Counted from the first letter of the stretch, positions 19,747 through 28,651 are shown. The stretch is DNA of 64,000 nucleotides from Chitinophaga rupis (GCF_900109685.1 NZ_FOBB01000010.1:248001-312000); one strand, 5' to 3'. Notes: generated from the sequence alone by a model not told the origin. Numbers and translations are program-made.

Positions 19747-19785
19747 AAAAAAGCAGAAAGTCATTACAATAGCTTTCTGCTTTTT
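19747..19785. terminator. Bidirectional intrinsic terminator
   Basis: AAAAAGCAGAAAG (19748-19760) pairs perfectly with CTTTCTGCTTTTT (19773-19785) around a 12-base loop. The flanking A-run on one side and T-run on the other give a U-tract in both directions. It sits between the convergent RND pump gene and LytTR response-regulator gene and should stop both. Confidence 0.88.
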
Positions 19786-19801
19786 ACTTTCAGCTTTACG
19801 C

Positions 19802-20527
19802 TTATTCCTCCGGGTTAAGCGATCCCCCTGAATAGACCGCAAAAAAGTCCTTCCTGTACACATCTCCCAAAGGAATTTCAGTTGCCCCGAGATAAATATT
19901 GCGATGATCAAATGAATCAATGTAGTTTATATTCACCACGTACGACTTACTGACCCGTAGAAAAAGGCGCGCAGGCATCTTTTGGTGAATAGTTTTCAGA
20001 TTCATGGCCGTAATAAGCTTCTGGCTGCCGGTATAGATCACCACATAATCCTTAAGTCCTTCTATAAACCTGATATCGCCAAAGTTGATCCGGTGAAACC
20101 GCCGGTCTGATTTAACCAATAAAAAATCAGCCGTGTTAGCCTCTATAATATTTTTCTCCGTATCATCTGAAAGCAGCTTTTTGTAGATCTCTGCTTTGTG
20201 GATCGCTTTTTCGAGACGGGTTTTTTCTATAGGTTTCAGGAGATAGTCGATAGCATCCAGCTCATAGCTTTTTAACGCATACTGTGGATAAGCCGTTGTA
20301 AAAATGGTCAGGGTTTGCCGGGGCAATTGCGTCGCAAATTCCAGCCCTGTAACCATAGGCATTTCAATATCCAGGAAAATGAGGTCTACTTCGTTCTCTT
20401 TTAAAAAATTCAGGGCAGTGGGAGCATTGGAAAATTTCCCCAGTATTTCTATCTGGGATACCTCTTTGATCATTGCCTGCATTTCTTCCCTTGCCAGCGG
20501 CTCATCATCTACAATAATACAGTTCAT
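19802..20527 (-). CDS. LytTR-family response regulator
   Basis: Protein of 241 residues: receiver domain about 1-120 with acidic pocket MNCIIVDDEP, phospho-acceptor Asp in LIFLDIEMPMVTGLEF, Thr in IFTTAYPQYALKSYE and Lys in DYLLKPIEK. A LytTR DNA-binding domain follows, about 140-235 (FLLVKSDRRFHRINFGDIRF; LFLRVSKSYVVNINYIDSF). Its start codon overlaps the stop of the upstream sensor kinase gene (ATGA), so the two are translationally coupled and form one two-component system. Likely targets include the divergent beta-barrel gene at 21878 or the efflux operon; this is only positional. Confidence 0.95.
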   Translation of the reverse strand: MNCIIVDDEPLAREEMQAMIKEVSQIEILGKFSNAPTALNFLKENEVDLIFLDIEMPMVTGLEFATQLPRQTLTIFTTAYPQYALKSYELDAIDYLLKPIEKTRLEKAIHKAEIYKKLLSDDTEKNIIEANTADFLLVKSDRRFHRINFGDIRFIEGLKDYVVIYTGSQKLITAMNLKTIHQKMPARLFLRVSKSYVVNINYIDSFDHRNIYLGATEIPLGDVYRKDFFAVYSGGSLNPEE

Positions 20528-21606
20528 ATGGGTATAGTTAATTGTGTGTTATAGGTGGTGGTGCTGCTGCTGATCTCAAGTACATAGTTATCGCCGTATA
20601 AAAGCTCCAGCCTTCTTTTTATGTTTGCCAGCCCTAACCCGCGGTTCTTCTCATCTGAAAGTATATAACCGGGATCCTTTGAATTAATGCAGCTGAAATA
20701 AAGCTTATCTCCATTTACCTTCAGTGTGATATTGATGTAGGATGTTGCCCCGCTGATATCCACGCTATGTTTTACGGCATTTTCTATAAAGATGGTGAAC
20801 AGGCTGGGAGGTAAAAAGATCCTGTTAAGGATTGAAGGATCAATCTCTGTGCTGATGTTAACGGAAAGGTTATCCCTTCTGAGCCTTTCCAGGTCCAGGA
20901 AGTTCGACAAAAAATTAAGCTCAGATCGCAGCAGTATTCTTTCATCATTGTTCTCATAAAGCTGGTAACGCAGGAACTCGGAGAGCTTCATAATAACCAG
21001 GTTCGCTTTATCCGGATCGGTACGCACCAGCGCCTTAATGCCATTCAGCATGTTAAAGAGGAAATGCGGGCTCACCTGGTTCCGCAACTCACTTAGCTCC
21101 ATGGTTAAAGTAATATTCCTCAGCTCTGCCATCCTTTCGCTATCCCGCATCCACCGCTGGAACAGCTTTATCATGGTGGAGACCAGCGTGATCGCGATCA
21201 GTATGATAGCGCCCTCATAAGATCCCTTAACAACGCCGTGTTGCCGCCGGCGGGCCGCTAATTGTTCCGGGGTAAAAACGGATTCCATTGCATAAGCCAA
21301 TAGTATTTCACATGCCACTACCAATAACACCAGGAGGGCCAGGTAAAGCACGTATTGCCCCTTAAAAAAAAACCTCGGAACAAGGATATTCATATTGAAA
21401 TAACACATAAATATCAGGGAGCCATACACCAGAGATATCCTTTGATAATACATGTGACCACCGGATTCCTCTAAGAATGTAGTATCAAATAAAATAATAA
21501 CCATTATGCCCAGCAACAGCACAGCATGCCGTAACAGCTTGTAGCGATCGTCAACGATCAGCCGTATAATTTTTGTATTCTCTGGCTCGAGGCGATCGTT
21601 TCCCAT
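20524..21606 (-). CDS. LytS/YehU-type sensor histidine kinase
   Basis: Membrane kinase of 360 residues. Four hydrophobic segments fall in the first 160 residues (LLLGIMVIILFDTTF; SLVYGSLIFMCYFNMNIL; LYLALLVLLVVACEILL; GAIILIAITLVSTMI), with a short linker. The His_kinase domain has phospho-acceptor His in ELRNQVSPHFLFNMLNGI, then an HATPase domain (FIENAVKHSVDISGATSY; RGLGLANIKRRLELLYG). No periplasmic sensor domain is present, so the signal is probably sensed in the membrane. It is coupled to the LytTR regulator by a 4-base overlap, and its promoter faces the beta-barrel gene across 271 bases. Confidence 0.95.
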   Translation of the reverse strand: MGNDRLEPENTKIIRLIVDDRYKLLRHAVLLLGIMVIILFDTTFLEESGGHMYYQRISLVYGSLIFMCYFNMNILVPRFFFKGQYVLYLALLVLLVVACEILLAYAMESVFTPEQLAARRRQHGVVKGSYEGAIILIAITLVSTMIKLFQRWMRDSERMAELRNITLTMELSELRNQVSPHFLFNMLNGIKALVRTDPDKANLVIMKLSEFLRYQLYENNDERILLRSELNFLSNFLDLERLRRDNLSVNISTEIDPSILNRIFLPPSLFTIFIENAVKHSVDISGATSYINITLKVNGDKLYFSCINSKDPGYILSDEKNRGLGLANIKRRLELLYGDNYVLEISSSTTTYNTQLTIPI

Positions 21607-21877
21607 AATACTCTAAGAAGAATTTAACTTTAAACAAAGATAAAGCGATATATACCTGCAGCAATGGCAAATTATACGAAACCCCGCTCTTGTCCTACCA
21701 AATCTTACCCCCAAAAGGCTTTAGTATAAAATGTAACCCGGTTGGTATAAAAACAAAAAACAACGATCGTATTATTCCTTCCTTTGTTTCGTGTAGTACT
21801 GCAAAACATACTCACAACCTGTACAGCATTTATACAATAATTTTTTCCGGCCTTAATCAAACCTTAAAACAAAGGAC

Positions 21878-22900
21878 ATGAACATTAGAAAAAGGGTAGT
21901 AGTAACAAAAGGTATGCTGCTGTTATCAGCAGCTTGTTTTTCGCAAACCAGGGACAGCATCCCTGCAAAAACACGGGATAGTGTGAATATATCCAAACGG
22001 GTAGAAACCTATGCCGCCGACAAATTTGCAATTTCCCGTCCACTGAATATTGAATTTATCCATACATCACCCTATAACTATACTTCAAAAAGAGGGGAAG
22101 AACAGCTCCCCGAAAGCAGGGTTACCGGTTTTGAGCAGATAAAGGTGAGCGCAAATATAAACTTCATAAAAAAACAGACCTGGATGCTGGGCGCCACGCT
22201 GGGTTACCGGTACACCGCTTTGAAAGCTGATATCACCAAACCGGCGGTAGGTGGCATCATGCCTGTTGACGATGAGTTCCACTACCTTTTTTCCTCGCTT
22301 AACTTCACCTATTTTTCAAAGCTGTTCAATAAACGGACCATCTATACTTCCAGCATTTTATTTGACGGCAGCGATAAACATTTTGAGAGGGTTAAAGGCC
22401 TCTTTACCGGGACCATGATCCTGAAGGCCAACCAGCGTACCAAACTAATGGTAGGGTTACTCGTTAATATCGACCCCAGCTCTCAGACCCCCGTATTACC
22501 TACCTTCTCCTATGAACATAAATTCAATAATGGCCTGATTGTAGATATGATCCTTCCAAGAAGCCTCTATCTCAGAAAGTACGTTTTTACCAATGGAAGA
22601 ATATCACTGGGCACAGAAATAGACAGAACTTCCTTTTACCTGTACAATATAGATGGCACTGATCAACGGTATGAGTACAGGCAATTAGACTTAAACTCTG
22701 GATTAATGTACGAGCATGTTATAGCAAAGCATTTTGTGCTCACAGCAAGAACCGGGATGAAAATAACGCCCTCAGGCCGCGTGTTCAGGAAAGAGGATTC
22801 ATTCGGGGATCCGGTATTTCAGACCACTCCCGACCCGGCTTTTTATTTCAATGTAGGCATATCTTTTAACCCTTTCACGGTGCTGGGAATAAAAAAGTAA
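21878..22900 (+). CDS. Outer membrane beta-barrel protein, DUF6268-like
   Basis: Protein of 340 residues. N-terminal export signal ends near ACFSQ (about residue 23). The rest alternates hydrophobic and polar residues as in an outer-membrane barrel (INFIKKQTWMLGATLGYRY; FHYLFSSLNFTYFSKLF; FVLTARTGMKITPSG) and ends in a barrel-like strand (AFYFNVGISFNPF). It resembles DUF6268-type barrels, which have no assigned function. It is divergent from the LytS/LytTR pair and 16 bases before a 73-residue gene. A short T-rich leader with a clear ATG after AAAGGAC supports this start. Confidence 0.72.
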   Translation: MNIRKRVVVTKGMLLLSAACFSQTRDSIPAKTRDSVNISKRVETYAADKFAISRPLNIEFIHTSPYNYTSKRGEEQLPESRVTGFEQIKVSANINFIKKQTWMLGATLGYRYTALKADITKPAVGGIMPVDDEFHYLFSSLNFTYFSKLFNKRTIYTSSILFDGSDKHFERVKGLFTGTMILKANQRTKLMVGLLVNIDPSSQTPVLPTFSYEHKFNNGLIVDMILPRSLYLRKYVFTNGRISLGTEIDRTSFYLYNIDGTDQRYEYRQLDLNSGLMYEHVIAKHFVLTARTGMKITPSGRVFRKEDSFGDPVFQTTPDPAFYFNVGISFNPFTVLGIKK

Positions 22901-22916
22901 GGTACAACATTCCATC

Positions 22917-23138
22917 ATGGTAAAAGTTTTCAAAACAGATGTAGCATATACGGAAAAGGCGAAGCATATCGTCCATCACCTCCTGCAAAAATATCCGTAC
23001 CTGTGCATTAACTTTGACCTGGAAGACGAGGACAAGATCATGAGGATTGAAGGAACTTTCTTTAAGGCAGCTGACATTATTCACTGCCTTAAAGAACAGG
23101 GTCATTGCTGTGTGGACCTGCCCATAGATTTAGAGTAG
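22917..23138 (+). CDS. Small HMA-like alpha/beta protein, uncharacterised
   Basis: Protein of 73 residues with the beta-alpha-beta-beta-alpha-beta pattern of a ferredoxin/HMA-like fold: MVKVFKTDV, helix AKHIVHHLLQKYP, YLCINFDLEDEDKIMRIEG, helix AADIIHCLKEQG, CCVDLP. It resembles small Bacteroidota proteins with a VFKT...NFDLED pattern. The HMA metal motif CxxC is absent, so metal transfer is doubtful, although CC occurs near the end. It follows the beta-barrel gene by 16 bases and ends one base before the convergent HxlR gene. Confidence 0.75.
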   Translation: MVKVFKTDVAYTEKAKHIVHHLLQKYPYLCINFDLEDEDKIMRIEGTFFKAADIIHCLKEQGHCCVDLPIDLE

Positions 23139-23139
23139 T

Positions 23140-23541
23140 TTAATCCAGGGTCAGCTCCAGCATTTCTTTTATTGACAACACATCTTCCAGGTTAGCCATT
23201 CCCCAATCCTGCAATTGTTCCAGCAGCGGCAGCAGCGACTTGCCGCGGTCAGATAAAGTATATTCTACTTTCTGCAGTTTGTGGTCATGCTGCACGCGTA
23301 TAATAACATCATCCCGCTCCAGATCTCTCAGGTGTTCCGATAATATTTTCCTGCTGATATTAGGAATGATCCGGTGCAGATCATTATACCGCATGGGCCT
23401 TTCCGCCAGGTAGCAAATAATACAGGGCTTCCACTTGGAAGCAAACAATTTCAGTGTGGCTATTACAGAACATTGGTGGTTGAATAATGGAGGCGCTGAT
23501 TTTTTAACCAGTAACCTTTTCGTAACTTCTTGACTGTGCAT
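23140..23541 (-). CDS. HxlR-family winged-helix transcriptional regulator
   Basis: DNA-binding protein of 133 residues. The family core is plain: CSVIATLKLFASKWKPCIIC, LAERPMRYNDLHRIIPNISR, ILSEHLRDLERDDVIIR and VEYTLSDRGKSLLPLLEQL. HxlR proteins are usually local regulators of a divergent enzyme gene that respond to reactive electrophiles or oxidants, often through a conserved Cys (here CSV near residue 24). The divergent DUF3291 gene starts 40 bases away, and its predicted promoter overlaps the start of this gene, so it is the likely target. Confidence 0.95.
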   Translation of the reverse strand: MHSQEVTKRLLVKKSAPPLFNHQCSVIATLKLFASKWKPCIICYLAERPMRYNDLHRIIPNISRKILSEHLRDLERDDVIIRVQHDHKLQKVEYTLSDRGKSLLPLLEQLQDWGMANLEDVLSIKEMLELTLD

Positions 23542-23560
23542 AAGATCCCATCTAAATTTG
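23529..23560 (+). promoter_or_regulatory. Bacteroidota-type promoter of the DUF3291 gene
   Basis: CTTG (23529-23532), a 20-base spacer and a perfect -7 element TAAATTTG (23553-23560). Transcription would start near 23567, about 15 bases before the ATG at 23582. This rules out the in-frame TTG at 23558 as the start. The promoter overlaps the first codons of the divergent hxlR-like gene, allowing joint control. Confidence 0.6.
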
Positions 23561-23581
23561 CAATTAAATCTACCGAATTTT

Positions 23582-24046
23582 ATGAAATATCAGCTTGCAC
23601 AATTGAATATAGGCAGAATGCTGGCCCCACTGGACAGCGAGGTAATGAAAGATTTTGTTTCAAATCTTGATGCCATTAATGCACTTGCGGATAACAGCCC
23701 GGGCTTCATATGGCGGTATACAAGCGATGGCAATAACGCCACTTCCACCAGGATCTTTGAGGATGACTACCTGATCGTAAACATGTCTGTCTGGACCGAT
23801 ATGGATGCGCTGTTTGATTATGTTTACCGGTCAGCACATGTTGAAATTTTCAAACGCAAAAAGGAGTGGTTTCAAAAGCTGGACTCCATGCACATGGTTA
23901 TGTGGTATGTGCCGGAAGGCAAGACACCTACGGTGGAAGAAGCTGTGGAGCGCCTGGTTTACCTCAGGGAGCATAAAGCAACTCCGTATGCGTTTACATT
24001 TAAAAAAGCTTTCCCCGTTAGTGAGGCACTGTCATTTGTGAAATAG
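23582..24046 (+). CDS. DUF3291-domain protein (monooxygenase-like fold)
   Basis: Protein of 154 residues from the ATG at 23582 (MKYQLAQLNIGRM). Family hallmarks are the start YQLAQLNIGRMLAPLDS, NSPGFIWRYTSDGNNATS, LIVNMSVWTDMDALFDYVY and HMVMWYVPEGKTPTVEEAVE. DUF3291 proteins share the dimeric alpha/beta-barrel fold of small monooxygenases; their reaction is not established. The neighbouring HxlR regulator suggests induction by a toxic small molecule. An upstream TTG at 23558 is in frame but falls inside the promoter, so I prefer the ATG. Confidence 0.88.
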   Translation: MKYQLAQLNIGRMLAPLDSEVMKDFVSNLDAINALADNSPGFIWRYTSDGNNATSTRIFEDDYLIVNMSVWTDMDALFDYVYRSAHVEIFKRKKEWFQKLDSMHMVMWYVPEGKTPTVEEAVERLVYLREHKATPYAFTFKKAFPVSEALSFVK

Positions 24047-24054
24047 TTATAAAA

Positions 24055-24098
24055 TGCACGCTACCTTCCATACCTTAAAAAGGCAGGCGTAGCGTGCA
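24055..24098. terminator. Convergent hairpin terminator
   Basis: TGCACGCTAC (24055-24064) and GTAGCGTGCA (24089-24098) pair perfectly over 10 bp around 24 bases that can form a small inner CCTT/AAGG stem. It lies in the 82-base gap between the convergent DUF3291 and DoxX genes. T-tracts are weak on both sides, so its strength is uncertain. Confidence 0.65.
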
Positions 24099-24128
24099 AT
24101 GATCAATTCACTTTCTGTTATTTTCTAA

Positions 24129-24605
24129 TCAGCGCTGTGTTTTCCTTTTTACAAACCAGGCATCAACAGATAAAACGCCCGCACCGGTGATGACCAGCGA
24201 AACCAAACCGGCAATGTACACCAGGTTTATCTCGTACCCCGGAGGCCCAAACACAGGGCCCTGTGGTGTTAAGCCGATGGTTTTAACGGAGCTGAAACCG
24301 TAGTGAATGTGAATAGTGAACATAGCCACCAGCATGGTAATAATAAGCGGTATGGCAGCGATGCTTACAAAAACTCCCAGGAAAATGGCCAACCCGCCAA
24401 ACAGCTCTGTTAAGGTGGAGAGCCAGGCCATTATATGAGGAAAAGGAACACCGGTCTGGGATAATAGCTTCTCAAAACCCGCCGGCCCCCGGCTTAATTT
24501 CGCCCAGCCATGGGCCATAAATCCAAAACCGGTCACTAACCGTAAAAATAAAGGAGCCAGCTGCCGGTAGTTCTTACCCGCTATCGAAAAAGTGTTGTTA
24601 AGCAT
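24129..24605 (-). CDS. DoxX-family membrane protein
   Basis: Inner-membrane protein of 158 residues with four hydrophobic segments. The family start is clear: LAPLFLRLVTGFGFMAHGWAKL, then MAWLSTLTELFGGLAIFLGV, AIPLIITMLVAMFTIHIH and INLVYIAGLVSLVITGAGVLSVDAWF. DoxX-type proteins are linked to thiosulfate/thiol stress or act as unknown membrane subunits; the reaction here cannot be inferred. It is on the opposite strand to DUF3291/HxlR but may belong to the same stress-response neighbourhood. Confidence 0.92.
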   Translation of the reverse strand: MLNNTFSIAGKNYRQLAPLFLRLVTGFGFMAHGWAKLSRGPAGFEKLLSQTGVPFPHIMAWLSTLTELFGGLAIFLGVFVSIAAIPLIITMLVAMFTIHIHYGFSSVKTIGLTPQGPVFGPPGYEINLVYIAGLVSLVITGAGVLSVDAWFVKRKTQR

Positions 24606-24693
24606 GTTTGATAATTTTTAAGTACACGATACTAAACAGCCCAGAGCCTGTTCAGAAGCCCGAACAATAGATCCACAGATGTTAAGACCGGTA

Positions 24694-25152
24694 TCAGATT
24701 AAAAACACGCTGTTCCTGAGATAAATGGGAATGGGATTGATCCTGAAGGCAGGAGGACTGTAAAACCGGTGAATGATCTTTTTAAAAAGATCAAAACAGG
24801 TAAGAAAAGCTATAAAAAGAACCGTGGTTAAAGCGGTAGGAACGTTATGGGAAAAACGCTCAGGCGAAGGAATAATCCTGCTAATGCTGGGGCCAGCACA
24901 CATATCATGGGCAGTGATCTTTGTGCCCCCTGTACTTTTTTGTTCTGCATGCCCCTTTTTGAGATAGGAGAAAAGCGCATTCCTGACCGGGCAGGAGCTA
25001 AGCACTAAAAAGATCAATACCAGCATTAAGCCTGTGAATGAATGCAGGCTTTGACGGATCTTTCCAGGTTCTGTCCTTAACTGTGCAGCACGCGATCTTT
25101 TCTTATAATAGTACATGCTTATGGTTGGTTGCAGATATACATTACCCATCAA
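24694..25152 (-). CDS. Small membrane protein, uncharacterised
   Basis: Protein of 152 residues. One hydrophobic segment holds a Cys (LMLVLIFLVLSSCPVRNALF, about 43-62) and another lies at about 105-120 (ALTTVLFIAFLTCFDLF). The C-terminus NPIPIYLRNSVFLI recalls short Bacteroidota membrane proteins with an SSCP motif and an IPxxL...L ending that I have seen only as hypothetical. The start may be at a later Met, MYYYKKRS (residue 13). No neighbour is close enough to form an operon. Reality as a gene is likely but not certain. Confidence 0.55.
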   Translation of the reverse strand: MMGNVYLQPTISMYYYKKRSRAAQLRTEPGKIRQSLHSFTGLMLVLIFLVLSSCPVRNALFSYLKKGHAEQKSTGGTKITAHDMCAGPSISRIIPSPERFSHNVPTALTTVLFIAFLTCFDLFKKIIHRFYSPPAFRINPIPIYLRNSVFLI

Positions 25153-25491
25153 AACTAGGAAAATAAAATTGTAACGGGCTACCGCTTAAAAAATATCCGT
25201 ACCAGTCAGCCCTTTCACCCTGCGCCTGGCTATGCCACTGCAATGTGAAACCCAGGATAAAATTTCAATTACAAATTATAATACTTATTTTTATAAGGCC
25301 TTGCTCACCGTAAAGGAATGAACCGGCCCTTACGGTACGCTATTGAAAACCTTCATACAATCATTTACGCCAGTTATGATTGTGGAAAACCCGTATTCTT
25401 GCCCTTTTGCCGGATAGATCGTACATACCATATAATAATTCCACTTCCGGGAAAGAGCGTTGTTATTAACCAATTACTTAACCTTCAACCC
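25153..25491. other. 339-bp divergent intergenic region
   Basis: Region between the small membrane-protein gene (minus) and the GxGYxYP gene (plus). It includes a 58-codon in-frame extension upstream of the chosen GxGYxYP start, but those codons give an unlikely N-terminus ahead of a good signal peptide. AT-rich near 25255-25300, where a promoter would fit. No hairpin or repeat was noticed. Confidence 0.4.
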
Positions 25492-27546
25492 ATGTGTAAA
25501 CCAATTAGCCCTCTTACTAAGATTGCAGCACTGCTGTTACCCTTGCTTCAATTATTCATTATGCCATCCTTAGCCCAGGTAACATGGCCGGCTACCCAGC
25601 TTCTTCCCTCCTTTCCTGCAACCGCGCAAACGCAGGACCTGATCATTCTCCGGGAAACCACCTCGCGCTGGGAAGGTGAAGGCTCTTCGCTGGGCCACCA
25701 TACCGGCCGCTTAGAGACGGATGGCTGGCTTTGCCAAACCGGCATCGACGCACCCAATGAGCATATGATCTTTGGCCCCTATGATACCAACACCCCGGCT
25801 GGCCCTAATGTAGCGGAGTTCCGCATGAAGATCGATAACAACACCGCGAACGACGATTCTGTGGTGGATATTGATGTAAGAAATGCTACAACCGGCCAGA
25901 TCCTTGCCGCGCAAACCATTACCCGCAGGCAGTTCCCCATAGCCTCCAATTACACCAGCTTTACATTGCCCTTTACAATGCCTGCAGCTAATCAATCACT
26001 TGAGCTGCGCGTCTACTGGCGGGGAGCGGCCTATATAAAGGTGGACTGGGTTGGCCTGCAGCAAAACAACTCCTCCGCTGAAATGTACCTGTTTGCTTCG
26101 TTGAAAGGCATTGTTAACAAAACGCAACCGCGGATCTTCTCCTATGAAGGCGATGCATTTGCGGAAGGACAATACACCTGGCTGCAGTCATTAGGTTTAA
26201 GCTGGACTGAGCCGGCAGACAAATGGAACCTGATCACTAAATACCGCAGTGAGTTATCCGGGTTAATTGTTTACGATCCGGCACAGATCCATACCGTTAA
26301 CCTGGCAACCATACTGGCCAAAGACAGGAAAGCGCTCATAGCCTCACCGGACCTGCTGTCAAGGCTAACAGCCGCCCCCTATAATTTACCGGTGCTGCTA
26401 GACCTGCGCGGCCAGTATAGCAGTAAGCTGCAGGTATACCAGGCGATCTATAATACTTACTGGCCCAACATTGATCATCGTTTACTAATAGGGTTAAATC
26501 CGGAGGTGCATAAAGCAGCCTTGCGTGAATATGCTACTGCATTGGGTGCCGCAGTGATATGGCTGGATCCCAATGTAGCAGCTGAAAGCACCTTGCTGAA
26601 CAGCTTTTTATCCTCCATGCCGGCCGGCGCCAACTACATGGGCTGGTGGCCGGAAGAAGGCCCGGGCGTACAAAGGGCCTCCAGCTACGGCATTGCAACC
26701 GTTGCAAGTGACTGGGCTACCAACCTCACGGTGCATAGCGGCATGTCCAGAACCGTAAATCTTAAACCGATGCCCCCCAAACCGGCATTGCAGAATAAGA
26801 TCTATGTGGCTTTTATATTAAGTGATGGCGATAACTTACAGTATGTGGAGCATCTTATGCGTAAGCTGTGGAACAATCCTGACCGTGGCGCAGTGCCCAT
26901 GGGATGGACCCTCTCCCCTGCTATGCTGGATGCAATGCCCGGGGCGTTAAACTATTACTGGCAAAGCTCCACCAATAATGATAACCTGATCTCCGGCCCT
27001 TCCGGTTACGGTTACGCCTATCCCAACAGCTGGCCCTCTCAAAGCTCGCTGAACCAGTTTGCAGCTAAAACGGAGGACTATAATAAGCGTGCAGGCTTCA
27101 GGGTTATAACTATCTGGAATACGATTACCGGCGGCATCAATCAAAATGTTGGGGAAACCTTTGCCAGCTATGCGCCAACAACGCTTGGCCTTACGGCCCA
27201 GAATACCGGTGGCGGGCTTACCATTTATAACAACAGCCTGCCGGGCATGGCGCTTTCCTGCAATTACTGCACAAATGAGCAGGCCATGAAAGATCATATT
27301 GCATCTGCTGCCGCGGGGTGGAATGGAACCTCACCGCGCTTCATTATCATACAGGCGCAGCCCTGGCAGGATGTAACGCCTACCAGCTTTAAGAACGTGG
27401 CCAATTCCCTTAATACAGATTATATAGTGGTGCGCCCGGATCATATTTTTCAGCTGATCCGTGAAGCAAATGGACTGCCCACTGATCCGGGTCCTGTGCC
27501 TTTGGTGAAGCTATTGCAGACCACAGGTACACACGCCGGCAGGTAA
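25492..27546 (+). CDS. GxGYxYP-family putative glycoside hydrolase
   Basis: Secreted protein of 684 residues from the ATG at 25492, which gives a clean signal peptide (TKIAALLLPLLQLFIMPSLAQ). The N-terminal 150 residues after it look like a beta-sandwich (NNTANDDSVVDIDVRN; LELRVYWRGAAYIKVDWVGL). The middle matches the GxGYxYP N-terminal domain (LFASLKGIVNKTQPRIFSYE; LSGLIVYDP). The C-terminal domain has YVAFILSDGDNLQYVEH and the eponymous GPSGYGYAYP motif. The family is annotated as putative glycosidase with no activity I know to be proven. It converges with the AraC gene across 26 bases. Confidence 0.9.
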   Translation: MCKPISPLTKIAALLLPLLQLFIMPSLAQVTWPATQLLPSFPATAQTQDLIILRETTSRWEGEGSSLGHHTGRLETDGWLCQTGIDAPNEHMIFGPYDTNTPAGPNVAEFRMKIDNNTANDDSVVDIDVRNATTGQILAAQTITRRQFPIASNYTSFTLPFTMPAANQSLELRVYWRGAAYIKVDWVGLQQNNSSAEMYLFASLKGIVNKTQPRIFSYEGDAFAEGQYTWLQSLGLSWTEPADKWNLITKYRSELSGLIVYDPAQIHTVNLATILAKDRKALIASPDLLSRLTAAPYNLPVLLDLRGQYSSKLQVYQAIYNTYWPNIDHRLLIGLNPEVHKAALREYATALGAAVIWLDPNVAAESTLLNSFLSSMPAGANYMGWWPEEGPGVQRASSYGIATVASDWATNLTVHSGMSRTVNLKPMPPKPALQNKIYVAFILSDGDNLQYVEHLMRKLWNNPDRGAVPMGWTLSPAMLDAMPGALNYYWQSSTNNDNLISGPSGYGYAYPNSWPSQSSLNQFAAKTEDYNKRAGFRVITIWNTITGGINQNVGETFASYAPTTLGLTAQNTGGGLTIYNNSLPGMALSCNYCTNEQAMKDHIASAAAGWNGTSPRFIIIQAQPWQDVTPTSFKNVANSLNTDYIVVRPDHIFQLIREANGLPTDPGPVPLVKLLQTTGTHAGR

Positions 27547-27572
27547 GCATATACAGGCCCGTGCTCTAAACG

Positions 27573-28463
27573 TTAGCCCGTAGCCGGATCATAGTTCCGC
27601 TTACGGTATTCTGTAGGGCGCAGGCCTGTCTTTTCTTTAAATATTTTGGAGAAATAAAAGCTCGATTCAAAATTAAGCGCTATCGAAATTTCTTTAACAG
27701 GCACATTGCTGTTGCTCAGCAGGTCTTTGGCTTTTTCAATTTTTAGCTGCAGGTAATACTGGCCGGGCGACAGCCCTGTGTAATTCTTAAATAGTTTTCT
27801 GAACCAGGAATAACCCACATTCAATTCATGCGCAGCCTGCTCCGGTGAGTAAGCGTTGCTGATGTTTGACCGGAATAACAGTCTTGACCTGTTGATGATA
27901 TTTTCCGCTTCCCTGTTCTCAGCAGTACTCTGCTTTACAGCAGCGTGGCAGGCCCCTATTAAATGCAGCACCGCACCCGATACCAGGGGCTGATAACCGG
28001 ATCTTTCCTCCCTGGTTTTTTCAATAATACAATTATAGATATTGAAAATGCTGTCGTTAAAACCAATATAAAGGCATGGATTATCGGGCCGCAGGTAGCC
28101 TGATGTTACCAGGTTGTCAATAATATCACCTTTTATACCCACCCAGTACTCATCCCAGCCAGTATGGCTATCCGGTTTGTAGCGGTGCCTTTCATTCGGG
28201 AACAGCACAATGATGGTTCCGGCTTTAATAATGGTTTGTTTATAGCTATCTGATTCAAAAACACCCTGCCCGTTGGTAATATATATTACCTGGTACTCCT
28301 GCAAAATGCGCCAGCTGTTCCAGTTAAAGTTATGATGTGCCGGATGATCTTTAAAAGGGTAATCGTTCGTGGCTTCAATATGCGTGCAACCTGCATTTAA
28401 AACTGTTAATCCCCAGCTCTCGTCCTCTTTACTAACCGGAAGATATTTATAATAATTGACCAT
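27573..28463 (-). CDS. AraC-family regulator with cupin sensor
   Basis: Protein of 296 residues. The N-terminal cupin-like sensor (about 40-150: ILQEYQVIYITNGQGVFES; TIIVLFPNERHRYKPDSHTG) would bind a sugar. The C-terminal double HTH (about 195-290) has SPEQAAHELNVGYSWFRKLF, GLSPGQYYLQLKIEKAKDLL and FESSFYFSKIFKEKTGLRPT. It is divergent from the isomerase gene with 188 bases between them, so it probably controls that gene and perhaps the GxGYxYP gene in response to a pentose or deoxyhexose. Confidence 0.94.
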   Translation of the reverse strand: MVNYYKYLPVSKEDESWGLTVLNAGCTHIEATNDYPFKDHPAHHNFNWNSWRILQEYQVIYITNGQGVFESDSYKQTIIKAGTIIVLFPNERHRYKPDSHTGWDEYWVGIKGDIIDNLVTSGYLRPDNPCLYIGFNDSIFNIYNCIIEKTREERSGYQPLVSGAVLHLIGACHAAVKQSTAENREAENIINRSRLLFRSNISNAYSPEQAAHELNVGYSWFRKLFKNYTGLSPGQYYLQLKIEKAKDLLSNSNVPVKEISIALNFESSFYFSKIFKEKTGLRPTEYRKRNYDPATG

Positions 28464-28584
28464 AGCCCACCGGTATTACAAGTGTATGCTCAAAGGCCCC
28501 GGCAGTCACCGTTGCCCGGTACCTGATAAAGCTAATAATGATTTCTGAAGTGACAAGTAAAAATATCAAAAAGTGCATGTGATT

Positions 28585-28600
28585 TATCAAATTATTGATA
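28585..28600. promoter_or_regulatory. Inverted repeat in AraC/isomerase divergent promoter
   Basis: TATCAA (28585-28590), 4 bases, TTGATA (28595-28600): a perfect short palindrome roughly 50 bases upstream of the isomerase ATG. It is a candidate operator. AraC-type proteins more often use direct repeats, so the assignment is tentative. Confidence 0.35.
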
Positions 28601-28651
28601 TGCTTTATCCTATTTTCAATAAACAGCCTGTCAGTTAAAAAAGAAAAATCA

